64,000 bases of DNA, taken from contig NC_045145.1 of assembly GCF_008831285.2 (NCBI RefSeq), forward strand, positions 9,234,802-9,298,801. Reading direction: 5' to 3'. Position 1 is the first letter of the stretch. Each line of letters starts with the position of its first letter. Under the pieces are notes generated by a model. It saw nothing but the letters and a program-made list of their open reading frames with translations, made no database searches and was not told the DNA's origin. The stretch is from Nymphaea colorata. Lineage: Eukaryota; Streptophyta; Magnoliopsida; Nymphaeales; Nymphaeaceae. Made by a program: the position numbers and the translations under genes. Shown here piece after piece: positions 25,901 through 37,100 of this stretch.

Positions 25901-28900
25901 CATAGAAACTTTGTTATAACAACAAAATAGCTTGGCTTTATTCAGCAGATTTCACACCTATTGCCAGTGGCTGGTCGTCGACAGTTAGGAATTGAGACAA
26001 TTTTATATGAGCTGTGTAGATTTCATACATTTTAATGAAATGCCTCCTCAAATGATGTGATAATTTGTGGTTGTTGCATGTGAAGCTTGTGATTTAGTGA
26101 ATTGATGAAATTGGTGGACTGACTGAGACATAATGTCTACTCGACTTCCCAGTCATTTTTCTATTTTAGAAATGTTCATTTGATGATAAAAAACAATAAT
26201 TAGAGCAGTACTAAGATTAGTTTAGTGATTGGTAATAACTATGACTGAGTTTTAACATAACAGACAACTTTTAAGTGTTTTAAGTGCCTTCTGAACTTGA
26301 AGATGCAATCATGCTTCCTGCTCTATGTTCTACACTATTGAATCCACTAGACATGATTTTTAATTGGTGAAACTCGTGATTTTTAGGGCTGTTAATTGGG
26401 TGATCAAGATTTTTGCTTAAGTGCATGAATAAGACCTTGTTTTGATGATTTGATTGATATCAGGCAAGAAGTTCATGACCTTAATGCTGCATTATGGCTA
26501 GACTTTTAGTTTGACCAGGCTTATGTCTAAATACGTCAACTTATCTGTCCCTTAGCCTTGAAATTAGCAATTACTTAATGCAAGCTATGGTTAGTGATTT
26601 TTAGAGTAGAGTATATGCTTTTTGGACTCAAGGGTTTACTATTTTCTCCATTGTAGAGTTCATTCTCTCATTATAACTAGTCAGCAAGCATGGGCTTCTA
26701 TCTATGGAAAATGCTTTTATTGACACATTCAGATGGTAGGCCTACTTTGGAATGGTAAGTGATTTTATGTCTCCCATGATTGATGGAATTGGAACTTATT
26801 GCATTTGAGTTAAGAAAATGCTATAAACATGTGGCAATGGCATGAAGTGACTTCTATGTGGAAGGGACAAGTATATATATCTAGTTATGGAGCATAATGT
26901 ATCTGGTTTCAAGAGGTTGTGATCAACAAGACTTGAAAGGTGTATTCAAGGTTAAACAAGTCCTGGCTAGGAATGTAAGTTGATATTGAAGCCATTACAA
27001 TATCAAAGGAAAGATCAAGTGGGAAGATTTTATCAAGGCTTCTATTTGCCCTATGGCCAAAATGGAGAATTCAAATCAAAGCTGAACAATCTGGTTTGCG
27101 TCACCTCCACTTAGGAAGAATTGCATAGTTGGGGATTTGTCCTCTCTACATCACTAAAACCCAGTTTTATTTGTTATAGTTTTGCTACCCAATTAGGGAC
27201 TGTGTTGAGCTATGCACATTGGGGACTCATCGTTTTGAGTTTTTGTACATGGACCCTGAGCTTTGAGTTGATTAAAGGAATATGTTTCTACTCAATTATT
27301 TCATTTAGGCAAAACATGATTAGCATTGCACCTCAAATTCTCACAATAATTTTTTCCTTAAATACACAAATGTTGTTGACATAAAACTTGGAGATGTAAC
27401 AAACACTCAAACAAAATCACATAAAACATGAAACACTATCTAGGCCATTTATTTTCGTTATATACAAACCCTGTATGTCCAAACACATTTATACAAACAC
27501 ATACAACCATGTTACGCTTTTTGAAAATATTTACCTGACTAATAGAAAGCTAAATTCAACAATGATGCGTTGACATCCAAAGTTCTTTTCTTTAATGGAA
27601 TGTGATCGGCTGCATTGGATTTGTCTACTGCCCTTGCCAAGCAAATTACTAACTCCCATGGGTTTGTGAATTATATCATATTTGTGCTACTCATCAAAAT
27701 AAAACTTTGCTATACAATGCAGATTCCATTGGGAACTTTGTTCACAGCCCTCATAAATTGCAGTTTTTAAAGTAAGTTCATAACTACACTATGATTTCAC
27801 ATAATCGTATGTCATATCACATTCAATCAATCATTCCGTTGATCTTCAAGCATTTGATGTCTCATTCATTCTATCACAATGCCCTCATTCACAACGTATC
27901 TGATCAATTACTCATTTGACCTATTAACTACACATGCAAGATATATGCAATTGGAGCAATATTTGCTTGATTAAACAAGTTTCATGCAATTAGGGTACAT
28001 ATTTCCATCATTAACCATTCAATCATTTATATTACTATTCAATTACTACAGACCACTTTAGACACTCAGCCTATATCACAGAAATATATAATACATTTAT
28101 TACGCAAGATGTTCTTAAGTGCATTTTAATTTTAATTTTCTTAATTTAGGTGGCCTTACCAATTTTTAATCATCTCATATTACAACCATTCCACATTTGT
28201 ACTTTTTTATTATACTCCTTTAAGCACATATTTATACACACTATAGGTGACCTTATGCCCAAAAGAAACCACTTTGATGGTTTGTAATGTGATGGACCCT
28301 AATAGGCTCTTGTAGTGGAGCATGGAAGTTCATCCACAAGAATTGTTGTTTGGCCTCCCTTAGGTCATTTGCTTTGAAAAGATGAGAATCTTTCACTAAA
28401 ACACATAATATAATATGGTACCACCATAGGGCCTTCAACCGCTAACCCTCTCAGTAGACTAGTCATTAGAAAAAAAAGGTACCCCAGCATGGATTGCTCT
28501 ATCTAAATGGCCATCGCTCATTTAGTATATTATCAATTTTACATGCTGGATATAAAAACATAAACTTGTATATTCAATTATTCATGCTGGGTATAACATA
28601 TTATAATAAGCTCATACACGTAATTAAATCATAATTGAAGGACCATAGTGGTCAGAAGTTATCCTAGTCGAGACTATTTAGAATTAGCGCAAACATAATA
28701 CTCCATCAATCTATTTCAGGAGCTCAATTCTATATCTTAGCCTCTATTACCTATTCTGACCAAAATCTACACTTGAGACAGGTGATACTAAATTGTTTTG
28801 TGTTTACTAGGTTTGCCTAATACCTATGTATTCATTATGTTACACTTAATTAGGAATTCGAATTTATTTATGGTCCATTCAATTTTCAATTCGGCCTCTT

Positions 28901-29149
28901 TCTGTCCAAGCTACAGAGTATTCTCAGTTTGCTCAACAAACAATGGTCCTATATAATGCTATCTAATGCAATGGCTGTACATGAGATGTCAATCCCAACT
29001 CATGGACACAGTTCTATTAGACAAATATGATATTATATACATGTGAATGTTGGCATTCAATCTAAACAGACATCCAAATCAATTTTCAGCATTCACATAA
29101 CGATCACGATTCTCCAATAGCTCACATTCTATCAATTCAATCATATACT
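22901..29149. other. 6.2 kb without a recognisable gene
   Basis: AT-rich DNA with stops in all frames. Frames of 60-87 codons at 24,578-24,823, 24,877-25,062 and 27,121-27,384 have no motif I recognise. A purine-rich patch at 25,680-25,790 gives an antisense S/F-rich frame of no significance. Confidence 0.4.
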
Positions 29150-29377
29150 TTAGTCCACTATGCAAACTTTGGGCAATAAGTTAGCTAGGGCAGCCATGTA
29201 TAGAGTGTGCACTTCAACACAGTCAAATTTCCTGAAATTGCACCCTACTATCTGTGAGCGTTCAGTGACTTCAGTCACTACTGCGGTTGCATGCATGACT
29301 AGAATCACTCCAGCCGCCTCTCTCTTTATAAATTGCAATGCTGCTATAGTAGCCAGTACCTCCGCTTTTTTCCGCAC
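29150..29377 (-). pseudogene. RNase H-like (RVT_3 type) fragment
   Basis: The antisense 75-codon frame begins KAEVLATIAALQFIKREA and continues with VILVMHATAVVTEV and FDCVEVHTLYMAALANLLPK. This follows the pattern of the RNase H-like domain found at the C-terminus of some plant LINE ORF2 proteins: E-A-A-L, then V-D-VV, then F-V-R-N-AA-LA-LA. The Asp expected in the VESDS position is replaced (VMHATA), so it would be inactive. The upstream side is cut by a CA microsatellite. Medium-low confidence, because the match rests on spacing and alternating hydrophobic residues. Confidence 0.4.
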
Positions 29378-29402
29378 TTTCTCTTTCTCATTTTTCTTTT
29401 TC

Positions 29403-29405
<3 letters not shown>

Positions 29406-29442
<37 letters not shown>

Positions 29443-29446
29443 CCTA
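29406..29446. repeat. (AC)n(AT)n microsatellite
   Basis: About 14 AC units followed by AT. Confidence 0.95.
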
Positions 29447-29697
29447 TATATTATTCCTCTATGCATGTCATGAAAGGCCAGAGTAATCGAGTTATTACTA
29501 TTATATATAAAGAGGAAATCTGAAATCAGCTGCTTCAAAAAATATTAAAATCCATTGCTAAGAAACATTAAACTGTCACTAAAAGTACAATAAACTGAGA
29601 CTGCACGATAATTGTTGCCATTACTCCCAAGACAATGTGCTTGTATTTACAATTTTTAAATATTGTGCATCTGGTAGAATTCAGCAAACAATTGATG

Positions 29698-29705
<8 letters not shown>

Positions 29706-29738
<33 letters not shown>
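29706..29738. repeat. (AT)16 microsatellite
   Basis: Uninterrupted AT, preceded by CTCTCTC. Confidence 0.95.
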
Positions 29739-29739
<1 letters not shown>

Positions 29740-29756
29740 CTAGCAGCAGCCATTTA

Positions 29757-30140
29757 TCTGTTGCACCCTTGTCCTTTCTTCTTTTCTCTTCTTTCTCTTT
29801 TTTACTCTTTTGCTTCTTTTCTTTTCATTTTTGTCTTCTTCTTTTGCATATTGCTGCAATGTTTGCAACTGTCCCTCTTTCCCTTCTTCTTGTTCTTATC
29901 TCTTCTTCAATTCCTGCATTTTGTTTCCCTTCGTCTTCTTCTCTTGCAGCTTCTCCTTCAACCCCTCTTCATCTTCTTTTCCTCCTCCTCCTTCCTTAAT
30001 CTCTACCACTGCTTCCATGCGAGGCTCCCTTTTTTCTCTTCCCCTGTGTCAAGATCTCTTTCTCTCTCTCTCACACACACACATGTATCACAGCTTTAAC
30101 CCTTTCTTTTCTCTCTCAACTCTTTTAATGGGGTCAAGAG
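29757..30140. repeat. polypyrimidine tract
   Basis: About 380 bp of TTCTTCTTTTCTC-type sequence on the + strand, with little A or G. The three overlapping + frames of 112-120 codons here are Ser/Phe/Leu artefacts of this composition. Confidence 0.85.
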
Positions 30141-30356
30141 ATCCATGACCCTAAAATTCCATCTTTGTTATAATATTTACTCTCTTGTATTTATATGCAT
30201 AAATAGCTATTTTTAGGGTTTTTTCGGCATAAATTCACTCCCACTTGTCTATGTAGTCACTTGTAGTTTCACTTTTACACTTGTTTTTAAAAAAGAACAA
30301 AAAATCAAACTTTCATTAGGAAAAATTATATGATGTCACAGCATATATAAGCTTAC

Positions 30357-30440
30357 ACTTGCACCAACATTTAGTGCATCTTGTAGCTCAATAACATTCT
30401 TTGTTTTTTGCCTCATAATCGCTTCTCCTAGCACTGCTTC
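30357..30440 (-). other. candidate exon, unidentified
   Basis: Minus strand: acceptor-like GGAAATTCAG, then exactly 28 codons containing EAVLGEAIMRQKTKNV and IELQDALNVGAS, then donor-like GTAAGC. Low in repeats and unlike its surroundings. It does not match the kinase fragment at 31.3-31.85 kb. No family recognised. Confidence 0.3.
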
Positions 30441-30767
30441 CTGAATTTCCAAATGATAATCTAATTAGTTCTTCTCAAAAGGAATAATTGTTTAACAATT
30501 AACCTAGTTAATTTCTCTAAGAACTACTTGCAATTTATTTAATAGTCATTCCAGTGTTGAAATGTGCATTTACAATTAGGCCTCATGGTTCTATGAACTT
30601 TATAGTTTGTACATATGTTCGAAATTGCAAAGTTCGTGAATAGATGAAAGGATGTGTGACCTATCTAGAAAAGATCATTCTTTGAATTCAGACCAATTAA
30701 TGATTCTGGAGAAGGAAGGAAAGGCAAACATATCCTAAATCCTATCTCTCATGGCTGACACTTGCAG

Positions 30768-30794
30768 ATCTCTCTCACACACACACACACAATG

Positions 30795-30855
<61 letters not shown>

Positions 30856-30877
30856 GAGAGAGAGAGAAAGAGAGAAC
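30768..30877. repeat. compound microsatellite (TC)(AC)(TA)(GT)(GA)
   Basis: In order: CTCTCTC, about 8 AC units, AATG, about 8 TA units, about 19 GT units, then GA units. The arrangement is self-complementary end to end. The + frame across it is an artefact. Confidence 0.95.
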
Positions 30878-31274
30878 TCATCAGATATTTATGTGGATTA
30901 GGTACAACTTATGGACTTCTATATAAACAAGTAGAACACACAAGAATTTATATATGCCTATATTCTTTCCACCCATGTACTAAATCAGCAGCATGTAGCA
31001 GCCATAATCTAGTGATGGATGCAAACTTTGCCATGGGACATGAGCCTCTAGGAAGTTGCCCATTATATGCAGGGCATGATTTCAATATAATAATTGTTCA
31101 AGAAGAATCACCTATTGACTGCATTAATTATCTCATCCTTTAGCTATGATGCTTTGATGTATTCTATGTAAATACTAGCTTTAAGCACATAAATATTTAA
31201 TATGAAAAAGAAATAGCTAAAACAGAGGATAAGCATTATTGATATGGAAAAGTAGTCACAGTTTTATAACCTAC

Positions 31275-31850
31275 CAAAAATTTTGCACTTCCAAAATCAC
31301 ATAATTTAAGTTTGTTTGAGTATCAGCATCTAGATTTTATATTATTAGTAAGCAACATCCAAGTCCTTAAGAAATAGATAAATATTCTCTTGATACAAAC
31401 CAACAAATTTTGTGGCCTGATGTCCTAATTTTGAACCCTTATACCGCCATGAATATATTCCAACCCATATAGTTCTGGTCATGATAAATATAAGAGACTG
31501 TATTACTGAACATGCAAAAACCTAACAACTTTGCTAGCATGATACTGTAGTCAGTCAAGAAGTAAACTAACAAAGAATAAATCTCACCTCATGAATTGAA
31601 GTGCAACAAAGACAAGTATGAAGAGTTAAATTAAATCTTCTTACCTAGAATAATAGAGGAAAACATAACAATTAACATAAAATACAGATGTTCTCTTGTT
31701 GACTTTGGCATAACATTTTGCAACACAATAAATAGTCTCAAGTACATACTCAAGGACAAGCTTCTGATATAGCTCGTCCTTCTCAGTGGTTAAGAAGTAG
31801 TGTGTGAGCGCTACAACATTTAGATTATCTAAAAGCCACACAGTTTGCAG
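31275..31850 (-). pseudogene. GSK3/SHAGGY-like protein kinase, three-exon fragment
   Basis: GSK3 kinases are Ser/Thr kinases of brassinosteroid and stress signalling. Three consecutive exons with GT/AG junctions are visible. Exon A (31,850-31,645) reads LQTVWLLDNLNVVAL, then TTEKDELYQKLVLEYV and CYAKVNKRTS, matching the N-lobe LVLEYVPET region, and ends at GTAAG. Exon B (31,474-31,401, 74 nt) reads LEYIHGG then DIRPQNLL, the catalytic loop, but a TAG falls where the HR of the HRD motif should be. Exon C (31,329-31,275, 55 nt) ends LKLCDFGSAKFL, the DFG region. It is about 2 nt shorter than expected, which breaks the frame. Exon lengths and junctions agree with the family. The N-terminal exons with the ATP-binding loop and everything after DFG were not found, so it is a truncated, inactive, non-processed copy. 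Confidence 0.85.
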
Positions 31851-34555
31851 CTAATAATTCTTATAGCATTTATCATGCAGCAATTTGCTATAATCTTCCC
31901 TGCCTCCAATCACTTTTCCTATGAATAAATCCATCATGATAATTAAATATCAAGATGAGCAAAATAAAGAAATGGCACCAGAAATTATGAGAACATGGAT
32001 AACAACAATAAGAACTACTATGACTAGTACTATTCAAAATACATTAACCACAACAATCTTCAGTAGTCTAGAAAATACAACCTACAATCCCATCAATTCG
32101 AGGTCAAATTAATAATTTTAATAGAAGTCTTACATTTATGCATTCAGATGGTACAGTATCACCTATGGCATTTTGTAGGTTGGGGTCTCAAAAAGAAGGT
32201 ATAGATTGTAGAAAAGTGAGTTTGGGATATTACACGGCTATTATAAGAAACAAACTTCAACCAATAAAGAGACTAACAAATGGTGCAATATCTAAAAATG
32301 TGTCATTTTTTCACATCTACTTGTTTTACATAGAATTTTCTAAAAAAATCAAATTTCCTATTCCTGTCCGATGTCTAACTTTTCAATGAAAAAAAAAATA
32401 TAAATGTCTTGCTACAATCTTACCAACAAATGTTCAAACTCCATATTGGAACTTGAGCGAAGTTGTAACATCTCTGGTATATGCATATTATACATTTAAG
32501 ATGTAACAAATGGCTAGAAGGTCTAGCTTCTTCTCTTATAGTGTAGGCCTAGTTCCAATAAGGTAAGAAAAGTAAACCTCGGAAGCCCAAGATTCACATG
32601 TTTTTTGTTAAACGATGTCAAACATTTAGAATTGCATATTTGAGAGACTTAAAACTTCCCATAGAAACAAGGATAAATAAGAACAAAGTAGAAATATACC
32701 TTATCCTACAAAAGATTCATCTCCTTCACAAGACCAAGGACAACTACAAACTGAAGAGGAAGATAGAAAAAGAGGTTAGCATATACCAAGCATTCTGAGT
32801 TGGATTCAACATAGCACCAAATTAGGCAGCACCTAGGGTTATGACCTTCCTGCACGATCAATTGTTTTAGGAAAGGATACCTAATCTCATGTTAAGTTGC
32901 CATCTTTTTCATAAACAAGCAGAGTATCTGACATGAAGGTATCTTTAGGTTAGATGTTTCACCTAAATCTAGTAAATAAGTTCACCATATATTGAAACCA
33001 TCTATCCTACATCCAATTGTAGGTTGCTCTTTAGTCATCAAATAATGACATAGTTTGCTATATAAATACATTATCTCATTTTATTTCATTAGCTTAAATT
33101 CTTTAAATATAACCTAACTTGTCATATTCCATAGTGGAAAGTCACCCATAATGGAAGGGAATAGATGAACCGTCCACTTCTATGACTAGCAAGTGACTTA
33201 TCCTGTATATCCAAATATGAATGAAATACATATGCAAAAGAAATTCTGGAGAAAATAGTTCAAAAAATGTTGATGACTACTTTAAGTTGAATGAAGTATG
33301 ATTGCTTCATGTTGTCTGTGGGAGGCAAAAGCTAGCCCCTTCCCCCATCCTCATAGTCTAATGCTGCTTCGGAAACTAGGGAGTCCTACAATATACCTTT
33401 TACATTAAGTGTTATGTGTGCTTGCAGTCCAGAGGAGTAGCATCCATGTCATCTGCACATCCCTCAGGCCAACCAGCTATGGTCAAGTTCAATTAATATT
33501 GACACAAAGTAGATAAAATCATATGGATCATGGATGAAACAAAAGAATTTGCATAGTCAACTCTGATTGTAGGGAAAGATCTAAAAATAGTTCAAACGTA
33601 TACAAAGAGACTCATAGATAAAAACCACTATAGTAAAATAAACACATATTCATATTCCAAGCAATAGATAAAAAGAAACATAAAAATGAAGGTAAATCCA
33701 CCCAAAACAGCTAGAAATTAACTAGATTAACATAGACAACATCAAACTCAATGAACCAAAGGCCACCTTCTCAGGGAAACTACAGAATCTGCTCCTATGC
33801 TTCTTTTCCAAAAAAGATGCTTCCATCATCATTCCACCAGCAAATACCGATGTTATTGATTGCTAAACAAGAAGGTGCTTCCCTATTCTACTCTACTCCA
33901 TCTCAGCTACCGGTGGGGGAGGAGCAAATACCAATGGCAAATCAGCCAATCACGAGCAATGATGACGAAGAGAGTGAGACAATGATTGGCTTGACAAGAA
34001 AGATCATGGTTGGCTGGCAAGCAGAAACTTGAGGATGGTATTATTGAGAAAATGGTGGGGTAGAAAAAAAATGGGTAAATGAGCATTTGCAAGGTTTATA
34101 AGGTTTCTTGTAATGAAAGTGGTCAAGCTTTTGAGAAAGCCGGCCCTTTGGTCATGTAGGAGTAGAGAACATTAAAAATAGCAACCAAACTGTAATGAAT
34201 GAACAAACTTTCATTACAAATAGTTGGAAACCTAATGGGTTACACAACATCCAACTTGCATTACAAAATCCTGACCATAAAAGTCTTTTGCAAGGTAGAC
34301 CAAGCATAGTGTTACAAAAAAAATTATGAAGAGGATTTAGTAATTCATTGACACTTATTATAAAATATCCCCATTATATAACACATTTCGGCGGCTACAC
34401 TAAGGAAACTCTTACTAACATGAATGAATGATATGTTTACGCTACTAAAAGTGTAAACTCTTGCAGTGCTTTTTGGGTAAAGGTGTATGCAATTCAGAAT
34501 CATCTAATAAAAAAAATGTAAATAAGTAAAAAAAATTATATTTAATAACTTTAAT
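31851..34555. other. no recognisable gene
   Basis: Searched on the minus strand for the upstream kinase exons (glycine loop, VAIKK) and found none. A 93-codon + frame at 33,751-34,032 has no motif. A + strand TTGCAG near 33,425-33,431 precedes a short open stretch ending in TAA, not identifiable. Confidence 0.35.
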
Positions 34556-34559
34556 AATA

Positions 34560-36310
34560 AACTATTTACCTTTGCTTCATGCACATATTAATGCTTCAAT
34601 TGTATTTGCACCCAATCGACTTCTATATGAATAAAAATTGCACCATCCACTGCTAAATATTGACTATGATGCAACAGTTAGATATAGAATTATCTAAATT
34701 ATCATGCGCCATTTAGATAACATCAGATACTTAGGTACATTAATTGTCGATGACAAAATATCAATTGGAGGGTTCTTTGGATAAATAGGCTCTTCAAATA
34801 TAATTTCAATCATCACATCGAGGAGCTTGGCCAATAAAGAAAATGAATATGGATCGGTATGTAATACATGTTCATTACTTTAATAGTCTAGCGCTTATTC
34901 ATTGAGGCATCTACAACATACACCTTGACCCTTGTGGATTGGCAAAGGAACATATTTGTTTTTCCTTTTTCTTTGTCTCTATTATCTTTCCTTTGACTCA
35001 TGCTAACATTTCATACATATCCAAGATTGTCTGAAAGACACAAAAGGTGTAGTCTGTCTAGAGGGTTGAGTTGTAAGAATATAAAAAATCATTTCTAATC
35101 TAGTACAAACCCAAAACAATCCCTTTTCGTTTTTTAATTTTCAAAAGTTTTACCCCCTCCGTTATTTTTTGCTTCCTATTACCTGCGTCTAAGTTATTTG
35201 CATGGTACATAGTTGATGATGTATCTTTTGATTCATCTTGTTGACTTGATTCATCCACCAATCAATATGATATGTTGCATATTGGGTAATATTTATTTTG
35301 TGAGTTAAATTTGTGAAAATTGTTCAAGAAAACTTATCTAATGCACTGGTTTTAGGCATCTTAGTTGAAGAAAACTCAACTATAGAAATGAAGCTATACG
35401 CATCATTATCCTTATTAACATTAGCAATACAACTAATCAATGATACTTTTGACGCATAAATAGTTTTGTGTGTATCATAAGGATCACAAAGATAGGTTTC
35501 TATTGTAAATATGTACTCATGTGCTTCATTTTTAAAAAATTGTTATAGTAAAATTCAATTAATACCGAGGACAGAAAACAATAAAAATGTCAAAACTAGA
35601 TTGCACATACCCCAACGCTTATCAAATTTTCCGTCATCCTCCTTCGCGTATTGGATAGAAAAAATTTTGAACTTGAACATGTTCTATCAATTTCCACCTA
35701 ATGTCAAAATTCTATAAAGAAAATGTTGGAAGTGAATACTTCATAGTAGCAATGACATCAGTGGATCATATTTTTTTTTAAGCTATTGTGAATAATAGTT
35801 GCCAAATGGTTATTTCATCCATTTTTTTTTAAATAACTAAATGCATATTTATATTTTAAGACTACATCAAGCATAAGAAATGTCGACTTCCATCTAATTG
35901 AAACACCAAGATATAACTTTTTTTTCATAAGAAACTTTCTTATGACATGTTCAATCAAAGATGTCATTTGAGTTGGAGATGCATTAATAGTCATAATGTT
36001 CTCTTAGATCTTGTTAATCACATTACTTATTGCTTTTATTTCATCTTGCACAGCTAATTTAAGAATATGGATAACATCCTAACTGGGAATAACTTCTCCT
36101 TACAAACAAGTGCATCCTTTTGATAATTTGTAATAATGAATAATTTTAACAAATAATTTTTGACAACTTTCGCAAGTTTTTCTCCTGTTGGAGGATTCTC
36201 AATCGCACAAAATTGAGCACTTCTCTTTTTTATCTCCTAGTCGTTGTCAATATAATGTGTTTTTAAATTTAAATAACTACATTTTTTATAAGAAGAAGAC
36301 TAAATGTCCA
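34560..36310 (-). pseudogene. hAT transposase remnant, antisense
   Basis: Reading downward from 36,310: a THYIDNDWEIKKRSAQF segment near 36,250-36,190, then NPPTGEKLAKVV, is the core-domain motif that follows the SDxW block. Near 35,910 comes LGVSIRWKSTFLMLD, the RW-S region of hAT transposases, followed by YKYAFSYLKK. Near 34,690-34,570 a decayed C-terminal dimerisation domain reads LTVAS-SIFSS and YRSRLGANTIEALICA. All are order-correct for the family. Frameshifts and stops are numerous and no N-terminal BED finger was found above 36,310. Terminal inverted repeats were not located. It is less complete than the + strand hAT copy at 43.5 kb. Confidence 0.75.
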
Positions 36311-36879
36311 ATCTGAGACTTCTTATACAATGATCAATCATTTGGATTTGAATCTCTTTTCCCGATTCTAGATCTATGTTCCTTACCTTAAACTCGATAA
36401 AGGCTGGACATTGAGTCGACTTGATCTAGTTTGCATGAACCTTTTGACTTAGCTCTTCATTTTGCTTGGATCAATGATGAATGAGACATCAACAAATTTC
36501 AGTCTTATCTTTCCTTGTTCATGCCTCCCTTTTTCTGAAGATCCAATTAGATTTTAAAACTTACATTGTTTCAAATATAGGGTATGTTTGCTTATACTAG
36601 GTTTTGGAGAACATGTAACTCATAAAACTCAGGTAGATTGGTCAAATCTTGTCTCTTAGATTTTCCACAGGAAAATTGGAGGCAAGCACAGGTGATATTC
36701 ATTTACTACAGTCTACATGTAAAACATCAAAACCTTTTACATGTTAACAAAAGCGGCGATCGTGAAAGGTCCTGTCATTGTCTGACTAGACCACATGTTC
36801 TAAAATTCTAAGTCTTTGATATTGTCTCACCATTAGAGCCACCTAGGTGTCTGCATGATTTAATATTCATTGTATGCAT
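36311..36879. other. no recognisable gene
   Basis: A stretch near 36,635-36,685 weakly resembles 11,395-11,450. Confidence 0.3.
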
Positions 36880-37100
36880 TAGGACAAAGAATTGAGTGGG
36901 ATTTATTTATGACCACTTAGATTAAGAATCTCATACTTCCCTTCTTAATTTATTTGTTGATTGAAAACAATGGTTGCTTTTCTCTTGATTTTAACCTCCA
37001 TCTTAGGCAACATTGCATTAAAGCTATTTAGTTGTGCAAGTGCTTATGAATTTTGAAATCTTTCTTCACCTATATGCCCTAGTCATCATGTCGCAAAATA
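36880..37100 (+). mobile_element. fragment similar to Tat element 5' leader
   Basis: TTGATTGAAAACAATG at 36,957 and CATCTTAGGCAACATTGCAT near 37,000 recur at 48,512 and 48,553, inside the leader of the complete Tat element, with similar flanking sequence. A short scrap of a related element in the same orientation. Confidence 0.6.

Noticed and set aside
29637-30148. Three overlapping + frames of 112-120 codons rich in Ser, Phe and Leu
   Set aside because: Composition artefacts of the polypyrimidine tract; no start context or domain.
30751-31143. 130-codon + frame
   Set aside because: First third is microsatellite translation; the rest has no motif and opposes the kinase fragment strand.
33425-33500. 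Terminal exon on + after TTGCAG
   Set aside because: About 20 codons with no recognisable sequence and no neighbouring exon.
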